From JBCAWW01 sp039024315 (GTDB lineage: Bacteria; Bacteroidota; Bacteroidia; J057), in assembly GCA_039024315.1 (NCBI GenBank), contig JBCCQN010000084.1, positions 1 to 31,439 of the forward strand: a stretch of DNA of 31,439 bases, read 5' to 3'. Below are positions 1 to 8,694 of the stretch, piece after piece. The position numbers and the translations under genes were made by a program. Each line of letters begins with the position of its first letter. The first letter of the stretch is position 1. The notes under the pieces are model-generated. The model was not told where the DNA came from. It did no database searches and worked only from the letters and a program-made list of their open reading frames with translations.

Positions 1-1
1 A

Positions 2-1624
2 CTCTATATGTCCGCCATTGATCTAGGTACCCCCGGAGAGGATAATGACTATGGTAATGGCCTGATTGACGTCAAAGCAGCTTATGATTATCTCATCGCC
101 CAAGGCAATACGCCTATTGTACCAGATCAGACCAACAATCTAAGCCTTATTCAGCCTCAGATAATTCAGGTCTGCGAAGAGGTTTCAAATCCTCAAATTC
201 TAGTCAAAAATTCAGGCGAAAGTCCCATTACTTCTGCCAAAATAGCCGTTACCTACTCTGATGGAGTAATGGATACAATAAATTGGACTGGAAACATCCC
301 TATAGGAGATACCGAAGCCATTAATCTAAATAATCGGAATTTTTCTATGGGGAATTACTCTATGGAGCTGGATATTTTTTTAGTTAATCAGGCTGTAGAC
401 TACTTCTATATTGATAATAAAGCAGAGTTCTCTTTTCAAGTACTCTTGGAATCCATCGCTACAGAACCTACGCCGATCGTTTGCCCTGGTTCTAATGTTT
501 TGCTAAGCGCAACGCCTAGCTCTGGGGATATCGTCTGGTATGATGCTCAGACTGGAGGCAGCCCGCTCGGTTCAGGTAACACCTTCCAAACACCCAATAT
601 CAACAGCAATACCTCTTTTTATGCTATTATCGAGCAAGTTGACCAAGGAGGTAAAGACACCTATATCGGCGACAACGGTTACGTAGATCCTCTATCAGGA
701 GAAGGCCTATTTTTTAATTCCTACACCTCCTTTCTACTCAAATCAGTTACGGTATTTTGCCAAGGTGATGGTCAACGTACCATTGAACTTAGAGATGGAG
801 GTGGAAACGTTCTGCAAAGCAAAGATCTCCTCATCGGCTTAGGACCCAGAGTACTTGATCTAAACTTTAATGTTCCAGTAGGTAACAACCTCCAATTAAT
901 CGCCACTGGCCCTGGTAACCTATTTATCAGTACCGATAACATCAGCTATCCATATGTAACCCCCGGTTTTATGGAAATCATCGGTTCTACCTTAGATCAA
1001 GGAGCTACTGTGGAATATCCTTACTTCTACGATTGGCAAGTCAGCGCACCTTCTATGTGTGATCGAGTGGAAATCCCTGTCCAAGTCGGAACGGGAAGTT
1101 TGAATGCAACTTTCACGGCTAATAGGACCCAACTCACTCTCCCGTGGGGTGGTGAAGTAGATTTTACCGATCAAACCACCAATACTGTAAGTTGGGCATG
1201 GGACTTTGGCGATGGGGCTACCTCTACTGATCAAAATCCTTCTCACACTTATACGGTAGTTGACACCTACACCGTCATCCTAACGGTTACCAATGCCGAC
1301 GGCTGTACCGATATCGCGAGTACCACCATTGAAGCGACGGGTTTCAACACCTCCATCGATCAGGATGTGTTGTATAGTGAAGGTCTCAATATCTTCCCTA
1401 ATCCGGGTACGGGTATCTTTTTCTTGGAGATCGCCTACTCGGCGAACGATAGAGGTCAACTACAAGTATTTGATGCTCAGGGGAGAATCGTACGGACGGA
1501 GACTATGACCCTGATTCAACCGCAGACTACTCAGTTGGATCTTTCAGATCTACCCAACGGCATTTACACAGTGCTTTGGCGAGGCAAAGATCGCAGCGTT
1601 GTCAATAAGCTAATCAAGCAATAA
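2..1624 (+). CDS. Secreted subtilisin-like (S8) protease, C-terminal part, T9SS cargo (5' truncated)
   Basis: The reading frame is open to the left edge, so this is the 3' part of a larger gene; the first ATG at position 8 is probably internal. The first ~25 residues (TPGEDNDYGNGLIDVKAAYDYL) match the end of the peptidase S8 domain, where a YGxGLIDVxxA helix follows the catalytic Ser; the catalytic triad itself lies outside the window. Then follow a CARDB-like beta domain (~45-150), an Ig-like domain (~155-215), a beta-sandwich of unknown type (~220-355), a PKD domain (~365-445, with WAWDFGDGATS and a HTYTVVDTYTVILTV strand) and a T9SS type A sorting domain (last ~79 residues, from NIFPNPGTG to the GIYTVLW strand). 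Inference: an extracellular or cell-surface protease. It converges on the aconitase gene across a hairpin terminator. The S8 assignment rests on a short C-terminal signature, whereas the PKD and sorting domains are clear. Confidence 0.8.
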   Translation, partial: LYMSAIDLGTPGEDNDYGNGLIDVKAAYDYLIAQGNTPIVPDQTNNLSLIQPQIIQVCEEVSNPQILVKNSGESPITSAKIAVTYSDGVMDTINWTGNIPIGDTEAINLNNRNFSMGNYSMELDIFLVNQAVDYFYIDNKAEFSFQVLLESIATEPTPIVCPGSNVLLSATPSSGDIVWYDAQTGGSPLGSGNTFQTPNINSNTSFYAIIEQVDQGGKDTYIGDNGYVDPLSGEGLFFNSYTSFLLKSVTVFCQGDGQRTIELRDGGGNVLQSKDLLIGLGPRVLDLNFNVPVGNNLQLIATGPGNLFISTDNISYPYVTPGFMEIIGSTLDQGATVEYPYFYDWQVSAPSMCDRVEIPVQVGTGSLNATFTANRTQLTLPWGGEVDFTDQTTNTVSWAWDFGDGATSTDQNPSHTYTVVDTYTVILTVTNADGCTDIASTTIEATGFNTSIDQDVLYSEGLNIFPNPGTGIFFLEIAYSANDRGQLQVFDAQGRIVRTETMTLIQPQTTQLDLSDLPNGIYTVLWRGKDRSVVNKLIKQ

Positions 1625-1645
1625 GCACATTAGCTACCAAAAATT

Positions 1646-1680
1646 AACCGCCGTAGGCATCTTGCTTACGGCGGTTTTAT
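1646..1680. terminator. Bidirectional terminator between the protease and aconitase genes
   Basis: A perfect 10-bp stem (AACCGCCGTA at 1646-1655 and TACGGCGGTT at 1667-1676) is followed by a T-run on the plus strand (TTTTATTA). On the minus strand it is followed by AATTTTTGG. It sits between two convergent genes 69 bp apart, so it can end both transcripts. Confidence 0.85.
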
Positions 1681-1693
1681 TATGTCTGAACGC

Positions 1694-3952
1694 TTAAGCG
1701 TTTTCTTCGCGAATCTTATTCAAAGCACTACCAGCTCTCATCCACTCAATCTGGGCATCGTTGAGCGTATGTTTGGTCATGATTTCGTCTTTGCTACCAT
1801 CTGCGTGATTCAGCACTAGTTTAACCTCTTTCTTAGGGGCGAGATCATGCGCAATTACGTCTACCGAATCATCCTCTTGTACCAAATCATAATCCGCAGG
1901 ATTGGCAAAGGTCAAAGCCAATACCCCCTGCTTTTTGAGGTTAGTTTCGTGGATACGAGCAAAGGATTTCACCACTACAGCACGAACCCCCATATGTCGA
2001 GGTTCCATAGCAGCATGCTCACGTGAAGATCCTTCACCATAGTTCTCGTCTCCAAAAATGATCATTTCCACTCCCCCTTGCTTGTGCGCGCGCGCTACTT
2101 TGGGAGTTTCATCATACTCTCCGGTAATTTGATTTTTGGTATTGGCTTCCTTAGTAAAAGCATTGACCGCACTCAACATCAAATTATTGGAGATATTGTC
2201 TAGGTGTCCGCGATAGCGTAGCCAAGGACCCGCCATAGAAATATGATCGGTAGTACACTTACCATATGCTTTGATCAGTAAGCGGAGGCCTTTGATATCT
2301 TCCCCATCCCAAGCTTTGAAAGGGGTGAGTAGTTCCAATCGCTCCGAATTAGGGTCAACGGTGATTTCGATATCACTGCCATCCTCGACTGGAGGGATAA
2401 AACCTGGATCCTCTACATCAAACCCCTTTGAAGGCAACTCCTCCCCTGTAGGTGGCTCAAGTTTTACCGCTTGCCCCTCTTGATTGACTAAGGTGTCTGT
2501 CAATGGATTGAAGGTCAAATCACCCGCAATAGCAAAAGCCGTCACAATCTCAGGAGAAGCAACAAAAGCATGAGTGTTGGGATTACCGTCATTACGCTTT
2601 TTAAAGTTCCGGTTAAAGGAAGTAATGATCGAATTTTTACGATCAGGATCATCCGTATGACGAGCCCATTGCCCGATACAGGGACCACAGGCGTTGGCGA
2701 GCACTACACCACCGATATGCTCGAAGGCATCAAGCAGCCCATCTCTTTCAACGGTATAACGTACCTGTTCAGAACCTGGTGTGATGGTAAACTCCGCTCT
2801 AGCTTTGAGTTTTTTGGCCACAGCCTGCTTGGCGAGTGAGGCAGCCCGGTCCAAGTCTTCATAAGAAGAATTGGTACAAGAACCGATCAATCCTACTTCT
2901 AATTCTTGGGGATATCCATTTTCACGTACTGCAGCGGCAAACTGAGATAGTGGCCAAGCAGCATCAGGCGTAAAAGGGCCATTGACATGCGGCTCAAGCT
3001 CAGATAGATTGATCTCTATTACTTGATCAAAGTAGTTATTAGGATCTGCATAAGCTTCGGCATCTCCAGTCAGATGCTCAGCCACCTGATCGGCTAAGGC
3101 AGCAATTTCGGTACGGCCAGTAGCAGAAAGATAACGCGACATTGACTCGTCGTAGCCAAAGGTAGAAGTGGTTGCCCCAATCTCTGCTCCCATATTACAA
3201 ATGGTACCTTTACCAGTACACGACATAGATTGAGCCCCTTCCCCAAAATATTCGACGATGGCTCCTGTGCCGCCTTTTACGGTAAGGATACCCGCAACTT
3301 TTAGAATAACATCTTTAGGAGAAGCCCATCCACTAAGTTTACCGGTGAGATGAACCCCGATAATTTTAGGCATTTTTAGCTCCCATGGCATATCGGCCAT
3401 TACATCCACGGCATCTGCTCCTCCCACACCAATCGCAAGCATTCCTAAACCACCCGCATTTGGCGTATGAGAGTCTGTTCCAATCATCATCCCTCCGGGG
3501 AACGCATAGTTTTCTAAGACTACTTGGTGGATGATCCCAGCACCTGGCTTCCAAAAGCCGATGCCGTACTTATTAGACACCGCTGCCAGAAAGTCATAGA
3601 CTTCCTTATTGGTGTTGATAGCAGTGTCGAGGTCTTGATCTGCCCCTACTTTGGCTTGGATCAAGTGATCACAGTGCACAGTAGAAGGTACCGCAACTTG
3701 AGCCTTACCAGCCATCATAAATTGCAACAAGGCCATTTGCGCCGTGGCATCCTGCATGGCAACTCGGTCCGGAGCAAAATCAACGTAATCTTCTCCACGT
3801 CTATATTCACGTGGAGGCGTATCGGGATGGAGATGAGCATATAAAATTTTCTCGGTCAAGGTCATGGGACGACCGAGCATCTCTCGAGCGGCAGCAATTT
3901 TAGCAGGCAGCTTTGCGTACACTTGCCTGATCATTTCTAGATCAAATACCAT
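1694..3952 (-). CDS. acn: Aconitate hydratase (mitochondrial-type aconitase)
   Basis: Interconverts citrate and isocitrate in the TCA cycle, in the cytoplasm. The 752-residue protein has the length and order of the mitochondrial-type family. The N-terminal domain carries QDATAQMALLQF near residue 67 and GTDSHTPNAGGLG near 158. The three 4Fe-4S ligands are visible: Cys359 in IGSCTNSSYED, and Cys422 and Cys425 in ANACGPCIGQW. After a linker (~490-540), the swivel domain has GKCTTDHISMAG (~564-575) and GEGSSREHAAMEPRH (~639-653), which bind substrate carboxylates. All catalytic motifs look intact. The start is the ATG at 3952, and the N-terminus MVFDLEMIRQVY agrees with the family. There is no Shine-Dalgarno sequence, as is normal in Bacteroidota. 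It appears monocistronic, with 107 bp upstream before the next gene on the same strand. Confidence 0.97.
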   Translation of the reverse strand: MVFDLEMIRQVYAKLPAKIAAAREMLGRPMTLTEKILYAHLHPDTPPREYRRGEDYVDFAPDRVAMQDATAQMALLQFMMAGKAQVAVPSTVHCDHLIQAKVGADQDLDTAINTNKEVYDFLAAVSNKYGIGFWKPGAGIIHQVVLENYAFPGGMMIGTDSHTPNAGGLGMLAIGVGGADAVDVMADMPWELKMPKIIGVHLTGKLSGWASPKDVILKVAGILTVKGGTGAIVEYFGEGAQSMSCTGKGTICNMGAEIGATTSTFGYDESMSRYLSATGRTEIAALADQVAEHLTGDAEAYADPNNYFDQVIEINLSELEPHVNGPFTPDAAWPLSQFAAAVRENGYPQELEVGLIGSCTNSSYEDLDRAASLAKQAVAKKLKARAEFTITPGSEQVRYTVERDGLLDAFEHIGGVVLANACGPCIGQWARHTDDPDRKNSIITSFNRNFKKRNDGNPNTHAFVASPEIVTAFAIAGDLTFNPLTDTLVNQEGQAVKLEPPTGEELPSKGFDVEDPGFIPPVEDGSDIEITVDPNSERLELLTPFKAWDGEDIKGLRLLIKAYGKCTTDHISMAGPWLRYRGHLDNISNNLMLSAVNAFTKEANTKNQITGEYDETPKVARAHKQGGVEMIIFGDENYGEGSSREHAAMEPRHMGVRAVVVKSFARIHETNLKKQGVLALTFANPADYDLVQEDDSVDVIAHDLAPKKEVKLVLNHADGSKDEIMTKHTLNDAQIEWMRAGSALNKIREENA

Positions 3953-4059
3953 ATTGTGATGCTAATGTTTGTTAGCTTCAAAATACAGTAATCTTAGTTT
4001 ATAATCATTCCAAATTAGCCAATACGCACTCGCTCCCAATATGGCTTATTACCTGATAA

Positions 4060-4671
4060 TCAGCGTTCGCTCAACCGTAGCACTAGCTGATTGAGGAAAG
4101 AAAAGCGTTCCTCGGAGAGGTAACACTTCCACATACAAAGCTCTGTGTCAACTAAATTTGTTTTTTTATTTCTACGACCGATCAAGTAACCCTCTGGCAA
4201 AATACGCTTGTAAAAACGTAAATGCTCTTCGCGGAAACTCATATATCCAAAGGTCGCTCCTTCTTGTAAAAGGAGTTGTATCCCCTTTAAAATGAGTTGC
4301 AGTACTAAAAAACGAGAGGAAGGCCCTTCTTGGCGCACAGCCAGTCGCCAGCCCGAAAAAAACAATCCTTCCTCAACTGGTTCTAAAGCCAAATCCTCAG
4401 CAAATGTCTCATAATTGTAGATCTCTTCTGCTTTTCTAGCCAGTGAAACAGAAAGAGTAGCTTGGATCTCCCCCCTATATCTTGCTACGAGGATACGGGT
4501 ATTGGGAGATGCATCTAAAGCAGGGTTGTGCACCAAGCGTTGGCTAGGATTGGGCTTACAGATCCCACGCCGGAGATAAGTCTCATAGGTGATTTGATGA
4601 ACGATGTCTAGGTCAGATGCCTCGGTGATCGGATAGACAAAAAGCCTATCAGAAGATTGGATGCTTTTCAT
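4060..4671 (-). CDS. GNAT-fold acyltransferase resembling FeeM / autoinducer-synthase-like N-acyltransferases
   Basis: A 203-residue protein whose middle resembles the N-acyl amino acid synthase (FeeM) and LuxI-like branch of the GNAT fold. An SGWRLAVRQ strand (~106-114) matches the xxRLAV signature. It is followed by a long helix (FLVLQLILKGIQLLLQ, ~121-136), a strand with the aromatic YMSF, and HLRFYKRI (~150-157), equivalent to the FYxxxGF acetyl-CoA/acyl-binding region. Members make N-acyl amino acids or related lipids from acyl-ACP or acyl-CoA; substrate and product here are unknown. I chose the ATG at 4671; a TTG start at 4680 would add three residues. It lies 51 bp downstream of a methyltransferase gene on the same strand, so the two are probably co-transcribed. 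The family call is by pattern only; a plain GNAT acetyltransferase is the alternative. Confidence 0.55.
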   Translation of the reverse strand: MKSIQSSDRLFVYPITEASDLDIVHQITYETYLRRGICKPNPSQRLVHNPALDASPNTRILVARYRGEIQATLSVSLARKAEEIYNYETFAEDLALEPVEEGLFFSGWRLAVRQEGPSSRFLVLQLILKGIQLLLQEGATFGYMSFREEHLRFYKRILPEGYLIGRRNKKTNLVDTELCMWKCYLSEERFSFLNQLVLRLSER

Positions 4672-4722
4672 AATGAGCAAGTTTGGGTGTGGTCAATTTG
4701 AGTAGAAGCTTAAAATCTTGCT

Positions 4723-5559
4723 TTAGATGGGTTTTCGGGCTGAAACAGAGAAGACACCGCAGGCACCAAAAAGCTCTTTCTCATGACAAGCTTTTTTGAT
4801 AGCCTCAATAAGCGGTTGGGGGTCGTCCCCTCCCTGCATAATGATCTCTTTTTTGAAAAATGTAGTCAGCTCAAGAAAGGTCTTTAGGCCAAGTATATCA
4901 GAGTTGACCATCAGTACATCGGTCGCAGGTTGATGAAAGCCTGACTTGAGTAAAAGCGAACGCAACTCTTTGCCAATCAATCGGTTACCACCTAGTTTTG
5001 CTTGATGCATACGGGCTAGCTCACACAATTCGTCAAATTCAGGAATACTAGGTTCTAAAAAGAGCCACTCATCATTTACATCGAGAATGTTGATAATTCC
5101 CCCCGGTTTGAGGGCTTTGTACATTGAGGCTAAGGCCTGACTCGGATGCTCCAAATGTTGGAACAAAAAGCGGCAGTAGATAAAATCAAAGCGTTCCCCG
5201 AAGGGTAAATCATAAACGTCGCCCTTGACAAAGTTGATTGACTTAGCTTGGTTACGAGTGAGGCCTTTTGCAATCCTCAACAGCGTCTCATCTTGATCAA
5301 TTCCGGTTACTGTACCTCTTTGAGGAACGATAAAATCGTGAATCAAACTAGCCGTAATCCCTGGTCCGCAAGCCGCATCAAGGACTTGCATACCGGGTCT
5401 CAAGCCATGCCGTTTCATCAGAGCTAGCTCTTTTTCTGGCATCGCGCCCGCTTGCTTCTGCAAACGCTCCAATTCGATTTCTTTTTCCTCAAGACTAGAG
5501 AGTACATAGGTCCCTTTCAGACGGGCTTTGTCTGAGACCTTCTTTCTCTTTCCTCTCAT
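4723..5559 (-). CDS. Class I SAM-dependent methyltransferase
   Basis: A 278-residue cytoplasmic protein with a typical Rossmann methyltransferase core: motif I VLDAACGPG (59-67) for SAM binding, acidic motif II GIDQD (86-90), GDVYDLPF (~113-120) for the adenine ring, a YCRFLFQHLEHP segment (~128-139), and KALKPGGIINILDVND (~148-163). The N-terminus is very basic and then charged helical (residues 1-50). The C-terminal ~120 residues are helical and probably form the substrate cap. The fold is of the UbiE/UbiG-like Methyltransf_11/25 type, but the substrate cannot be read. It is the first gene of a probable pair with the FeeM-like acyltransferase downstream. The 183 bp between it and the upstream kinase gene is A/T-rich, with no recognisable promoter consensus. 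The ATG at 5559 is the start. Confidence 0.85.
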   Translation of the reverse strand: MRGKRKKVSDKARLKGTYVLSSLEEKEIELERLQKQAGAMPEKELALMKRHGLRPGMQVLDAACGPGITASLIHDFIVPQRGTVTGIDQDETLLRIAKGLTRNQAKSINFVKGDVYDLPFGERFDFIYCRFLFQHLEHPSQALASMYKALKPGGIINILDVNDEWLFLEPSIPEFDELCELARMHQAKLGGNRLIGKELRSLLLKSGFHQPATDVLMVNSDILGLKTFLELTTFFKKEIIMQGGDDPQPLIEAIKKACHEKELFGACGVFSVSARKPI

Positions 5560-5742
5560 TAAATCCTGTTCTCTACTGTGTTTAAATCAATGATTAAAAT
5601 GTGCCTATCAACTTAAAGGGTGTCAATTCTCTAAACACTTATTTAAAAAAGTATTTTGACAGAAGAAAATAATTCAAGAATTGAACATTCAATCAAGATA
5701 TAAACAGCTGAATAACAGATACTTAAATGGAATTCCCTAAAT

Positions 5743-7065
5743 TTAAGATGTTTGCATAGGCAAGGTAAAGCAAAAAGTAGCACCCTTATTTACTTCGCCT
5801 TCGGCCCAAATCACTCCTTCATGTCTGGCGACAATCTTTTGAATGAACGCGAGTCCGACTCCCTTGCCTTCAAAATCAGTATCTTCATGGAGCCGCCTAA
5901 ATGGTATAAACAGGTTATCAATCTGGGTGGGATCAAAACCAACTCCATTGTCTTGAATCTGATAAAAATAATCCCCTGTTTCATTGGTTTCCCCTTTGAC
6001 TGCGATATGAGCAATTGCTTGATTTTGGGTATATTTTAGGGCATTACTCACGAGGTTTACTACCACCTGCCTGATGAGGGCAGGATCGCCATTAGCAGCG
6101 GCCAAGGGATCTAGTTCAAATTCGACTTTGCGCTCCTCTTCTTGGGATTTGAGTTCCTGATAGACTTCGGCAAAGAGAGAGGTCATATCCAGCTTTTGAG
6201 GCTTAAGGGGTTGATTGATCGCCTTGGAGAAGTTGAGAATATCCTCTACCAACTGATTCATCTTTTGGGCATTTTCGATGATCGCAGCGGTCATTTCCTT
6301 GGCTTCTCCTATCTCGTTTAGCTTGCGGTTTAAGATAGTGCTCAATCCCAACATATTACGGATAGGTCCTCGTAAATCATGGGAGACGGTATAGCTAAAA
6401 CTTTCGAGATTTTGATTTACAATTTCGAGCTCCTCTGTTTTTTGCGAAAGCTGTACTTCCCTGAGCTGGATCTTCTTTTTGAGGAGAAACTCTCGCAATT
6501 GGCGACGGTCTTGGGCTAAGGCAAACAGGATTACCAATATTCCCACTATATAACTATTGGACAAGAAGCCGAATCTTTGAATACCGATCTCCCCGCCAAG
6601 GGTAAATAGGGCCAATGAAGTCCCTATCAAGGCCATGGGGATTAGGAAAAGCAAAGGCTTTTTGGTACCGCCTGAAATAATCAAGCAGACAAACAAAGCG
6701 GTTAAAAGACCGACACTGACTCCGTATTGGTTTAGAAGACTGGCGGACTCATCTATCAGCACTTTAAAAGCAATGCCAGACATCATCATTAGGATGCCTG
6801 CCATATTACAGATATTAAGCAATATGGCTAGTTTGATAAATCGATCTGAAAAAAAGTATCGATAAATCAAAAACACTACAAATGGTACTATTCCTATTAT
6901 TCGCCAAGGCCAAATATCGCTTAGCCCTAACAAATAATGATCTTGAAACATAAGACCAGTAATCACTGGTAGGCTCAACCAAGCAGTAATAGTCCCGGCT
7001 TGAAGAGTCTTGGTCGCAGATTCTAGCAAGTATTCGCCTCGATAGCGTTGCTTTTCCAGCTCCAT
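5743..7065 (-). CDS. Membrane-bound sensor histidine kinase
   Basis: A 440-residue protein. Residues ~20-185 contain about six hydrophobic segments, i.e. a membrane sensor domain without a recognisable extracellular domain. A coiled-coil signalling helix follows (~186-222). The HisKA dimerisation domain has the phospho-acceptor His229 in SYTVSHDLRGPIRN, the form typical of phytochrome-like Bacteroidota kinases. The HATPase domain is complete: N-box NLVSNALKY (337-345), G1 box DNGVGF (372-377), F-box IPFRRLH and G2 box GKGVGLAF (400-407). There is no receiver domain and no response regulator next to it, so it is an orphan kinase here. It lies 148 bp downstream of a MATE transporter gene on the same strand, so co-expression is possible but unproven. 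The signal is unknown. Confidence 0.9.
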   Translation of the reverse strand: MELEKQRYRGEYLLESATKTLQAGTITAWLSLPVITGLMFQDHYLLGLSDIWPWRIIGIVPFVVFLIYRYFFSDRFIKLAILLNICNMAGILMMMSGIAFKVLIDESASLLNQYGVSVGLLTALFVCLIISGGTKKPLLFLIPMALIGTSLALFTLGGEIGIQRFGFLSNSYIVGILVILFALAQDRRQLREFLLKKKIQLREVQLSQKTEELEIVNQNLESFSYTVSHDLRGPIRNMLGLSTILNRKLNEIGEAKEMTAAIIENAQKMNQLVEDILNFSKAINQPLKPQKLDMTSLFAEVYQELKSQEEERKVEFELDPLAAANGDPALIRQVVVNLVSNALKYTQNQAIAHIAVKGETNETGDYFYQIQDNGVGFDPTQIDNLFIPFRRLHEDTDFEGKGVGLAFIQKIVARHEGVIWAEGEVNKGATFCFTLPMQTS

Positions 7066-7213
7066 TTAAACGCAAAAAGTACAAATTGTATCTTTTTTAC
7101 CGATGCATATTGATAGCTATCTTACACTTCGGTAGCGTCAAGATTTTAGCTTGTACAAATTTCAAATTTCCAAGTTTTATCAAAAATAAACTTGTCCCAC
7201 TAAGGTGCAAACC

Positions 7214-8566
7214 TTATTGTGTCAATCGCCAAAATCGCCACGTCAACACCAAAGAGGCGAGTCCCAAACTCACCACGAGACTATACCAAATCCCTTCTAA
7301 TCCTCCTCCAAGGGTAAAACCAAAGAAGTAGCCTAGGGGCAGAGCAAGCAGCCAATAAATCACAAAGGCAAGGATAGTGGGGATCTTCACATCTTGAATC
7401 CCCCTTAATACACCGATCCCAACCGCCTGTATCCCATCAAATAATTGAAATAAACCAGCAATAAGCATCAGGCCAGAAGCGATTCTTAATACTTCATTAT
7501 CAGAGATAAAGAGGGCTGGAAAGTAGTCTCGCCCCAAGATTAGTATGATCGAAGCAAAAATCATCAGAATAATCGCTAAGTAAATACCAGCCATACCCGC
7601 GAGGCGCGCTGCTTTGAGGTCGCGTTGCCCGAAGGCCTCTCCTACTCTAATTGCTGCCCCAGCCGACAAGCCGGCGACCAGCATATAAGTGATCGCTGCA
7701 AGTTGAATCACAATTTGGTGGGCAGAGCGATTGATACTACCATTTTCTAGCCAGCCGACCATCACCACTGCACCCGCAAAAGCCCCCACCTCAAAAAAAT
7801 ATTGTAGCCCCGAAGGAACGCCAATATTGAGAATCTTCTTGACAAGCTTAATGTCAAAGCTTGGCCAATTAGTTTGCACCCCATATTCCTGAAATCGTGA
7901 CCCAAACAACACATAAGCTAACATCATGACCATCATTAAGACCCGGTTGAAAAGAGTAGCATAGCCTGCCCCATCAAGCCCTAATTCGGGAAAACCCCAT
8001 TTACCATTGATCAAAACCCAATTGCCAATAGTATTGCCGACAAGCCCTATCAAGGTGATGATCATTGCGGGTACGGTCAAAGATAGCCCATCCGCAAATT
8101 GTTTAGCCCCCAGAAAGAGCATATAGGGCAATACACTTAGACTTAGGATTTTTAGGTAGCTACTCGCTAACGCTAAGTCTTGATCAGGCTGCCCCATGTA
8201 CGGTAAAGCATAAACACTCGTAAAAACAATCGCTCCAAGGATTAAGCCAGTAAAGAGGCAAACCCAAATTCCATTTTTAAAATAGCCTCCGACTAAACTT
8301 TTGTCTCCCACCACCTTTGCTCCGGCTACTAAGGGCGAGATTGCAAAAGCAATGCCCAAGCCTATAACTTGAAAAATGATCAAATCAGCATTGGCAAGGG
8401 AAGCAGAGGATAAAGCAACTGGTCCTAGCTTCCCAATCATGAGATTGTCAATGATGCCCATCATTATCATGCCTAATTGCCCCACAATCACAGGTACAGA
8501 AAGGAGACTAGTCTCTATTAGATGTTGGCGGTAGGTTTGCCAAAAGGCAGAAAATGTTTGGGGCAT
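7214..8566 (-). CDS. MATE family efflux transporter
   Basis: A 450-residue inner-membrane protein with about 12 hydrophobic segments in two similar halves. The N-terminal half has VPVIVGQLGMIMMGIIDNLMIG (residues ~18-39), typical of the first MATE helix, and the second half has IGVPSGLQYFFEVGAFAG. Length and pattern fit the NorM/DinF superfamily, which exports cationic drugs or metabolites in exchange for Na+ or H+. The substrate cannot be inferred. The start is the ATG at 8566. The gene is transcribed away from the rimP-nusA-infB operon, and the 128 bp between them should hold both promoters; only the rimP one is evident. Confidence 0.93.
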   Translation of the reverse strand: MPQTFSAFWQTYRQHLIETSLLSVPVIVGQLGMIMMGIIDNLMIGKLGPVALSSASLANADLIIFQVIGLGIAFAISPLVAGAKVVGDKSLVGGYFKNGIWVCLFTGLILGAIVFTSVYALPYMGQPDQDLALASSYLKILSLSVLPYMLFLGAKQFADGLSLTVPAMIITLIGLVGNTIGNWVLINGKWGFPELGLDGAGYATLFNRVLMMVMMLAYVLFGSRFQEYGVQTNWPSFDIKLVKKILNIGVPSGLQYFFEVGAFAGAVVMVGWLENGSINRSAHQIVIQLAAITYMLVAGLSAGAAIRVGEAFGQRDLKAARLAGMAGIYLAIILMIFASIILILGRDYFPALFISDNEVLRIASGLMLIAGLFQLFDGIQAVGIGVLRGIQDVKIPTILAFVIYWLLALPLGYFFGFTLGGGLEGIWYSLVVSLGLASLVLTWRFWRLTQ

Positions 8567-8609
8567 TGAAATAGCGCTTTTTGAGCGAGGCCATGAATTT
8601 AGGAGGAGA

Positions 8610-8642
8610 TTTGAGATTATCTATTAAAAATGTTTATCTTTG
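8610..8642 (+). promoter_or_regulatory. Bacteroidota-type promoter of the rimP-nusA-infB operon
   Basis: A -33 element TTTG (8610-8613), a 21-nt spacer and a -7 element TATCTTTG (8635-8642) match the Bacteroidota primary sigma factor consensus TTTG/TAnnTTTG. Transcription should start around 8647-8650, leaving a leader of about 45 nt before the rimP ATG at 8695. Confidence 0.75.
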
Positions 8643-8663
8643 CCCCATATTGTGAATTTCCAT

Positions 8664-8690
8664 GAGGGAGTTTTTCTCCCTTATTTTTTT
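8664..8690 (+). promoter_or_regulatory. Terminator-like hairpin (possible attenuator) in the rimP leader
   Basis: AGGGAG (8665-8670) pairs perfectly with CTCCCT (8676-8681) around a TTTTT loop, with an additional G-T pair at the base. One A and then seven Ts follow (8684-8690), ending 4 nt before the rimP start codon. Hairpin plus T-run directly in front of an operon encoding NusA is the structure expected of an intrinsic attenuator. The stem is short, so it could instead be a leader-stabilising hairpin. Confidence 0.55.
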
Positions 8691-8694
8691 GTAT

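Noticed and set aside
7086..7331. Plus-strand 81-residue open frame
   Set aside because: It overlaps the 3' end of the MATE gene and a spacer; composition and sequence show no protein features.
8662..8694. Upstream ATG for rimP adding 11 residues
   Set aside because: These codons are the leader hairpin and T-run (encoding mostly Phe/Leu); family N-termini fit the ATG at 8695.
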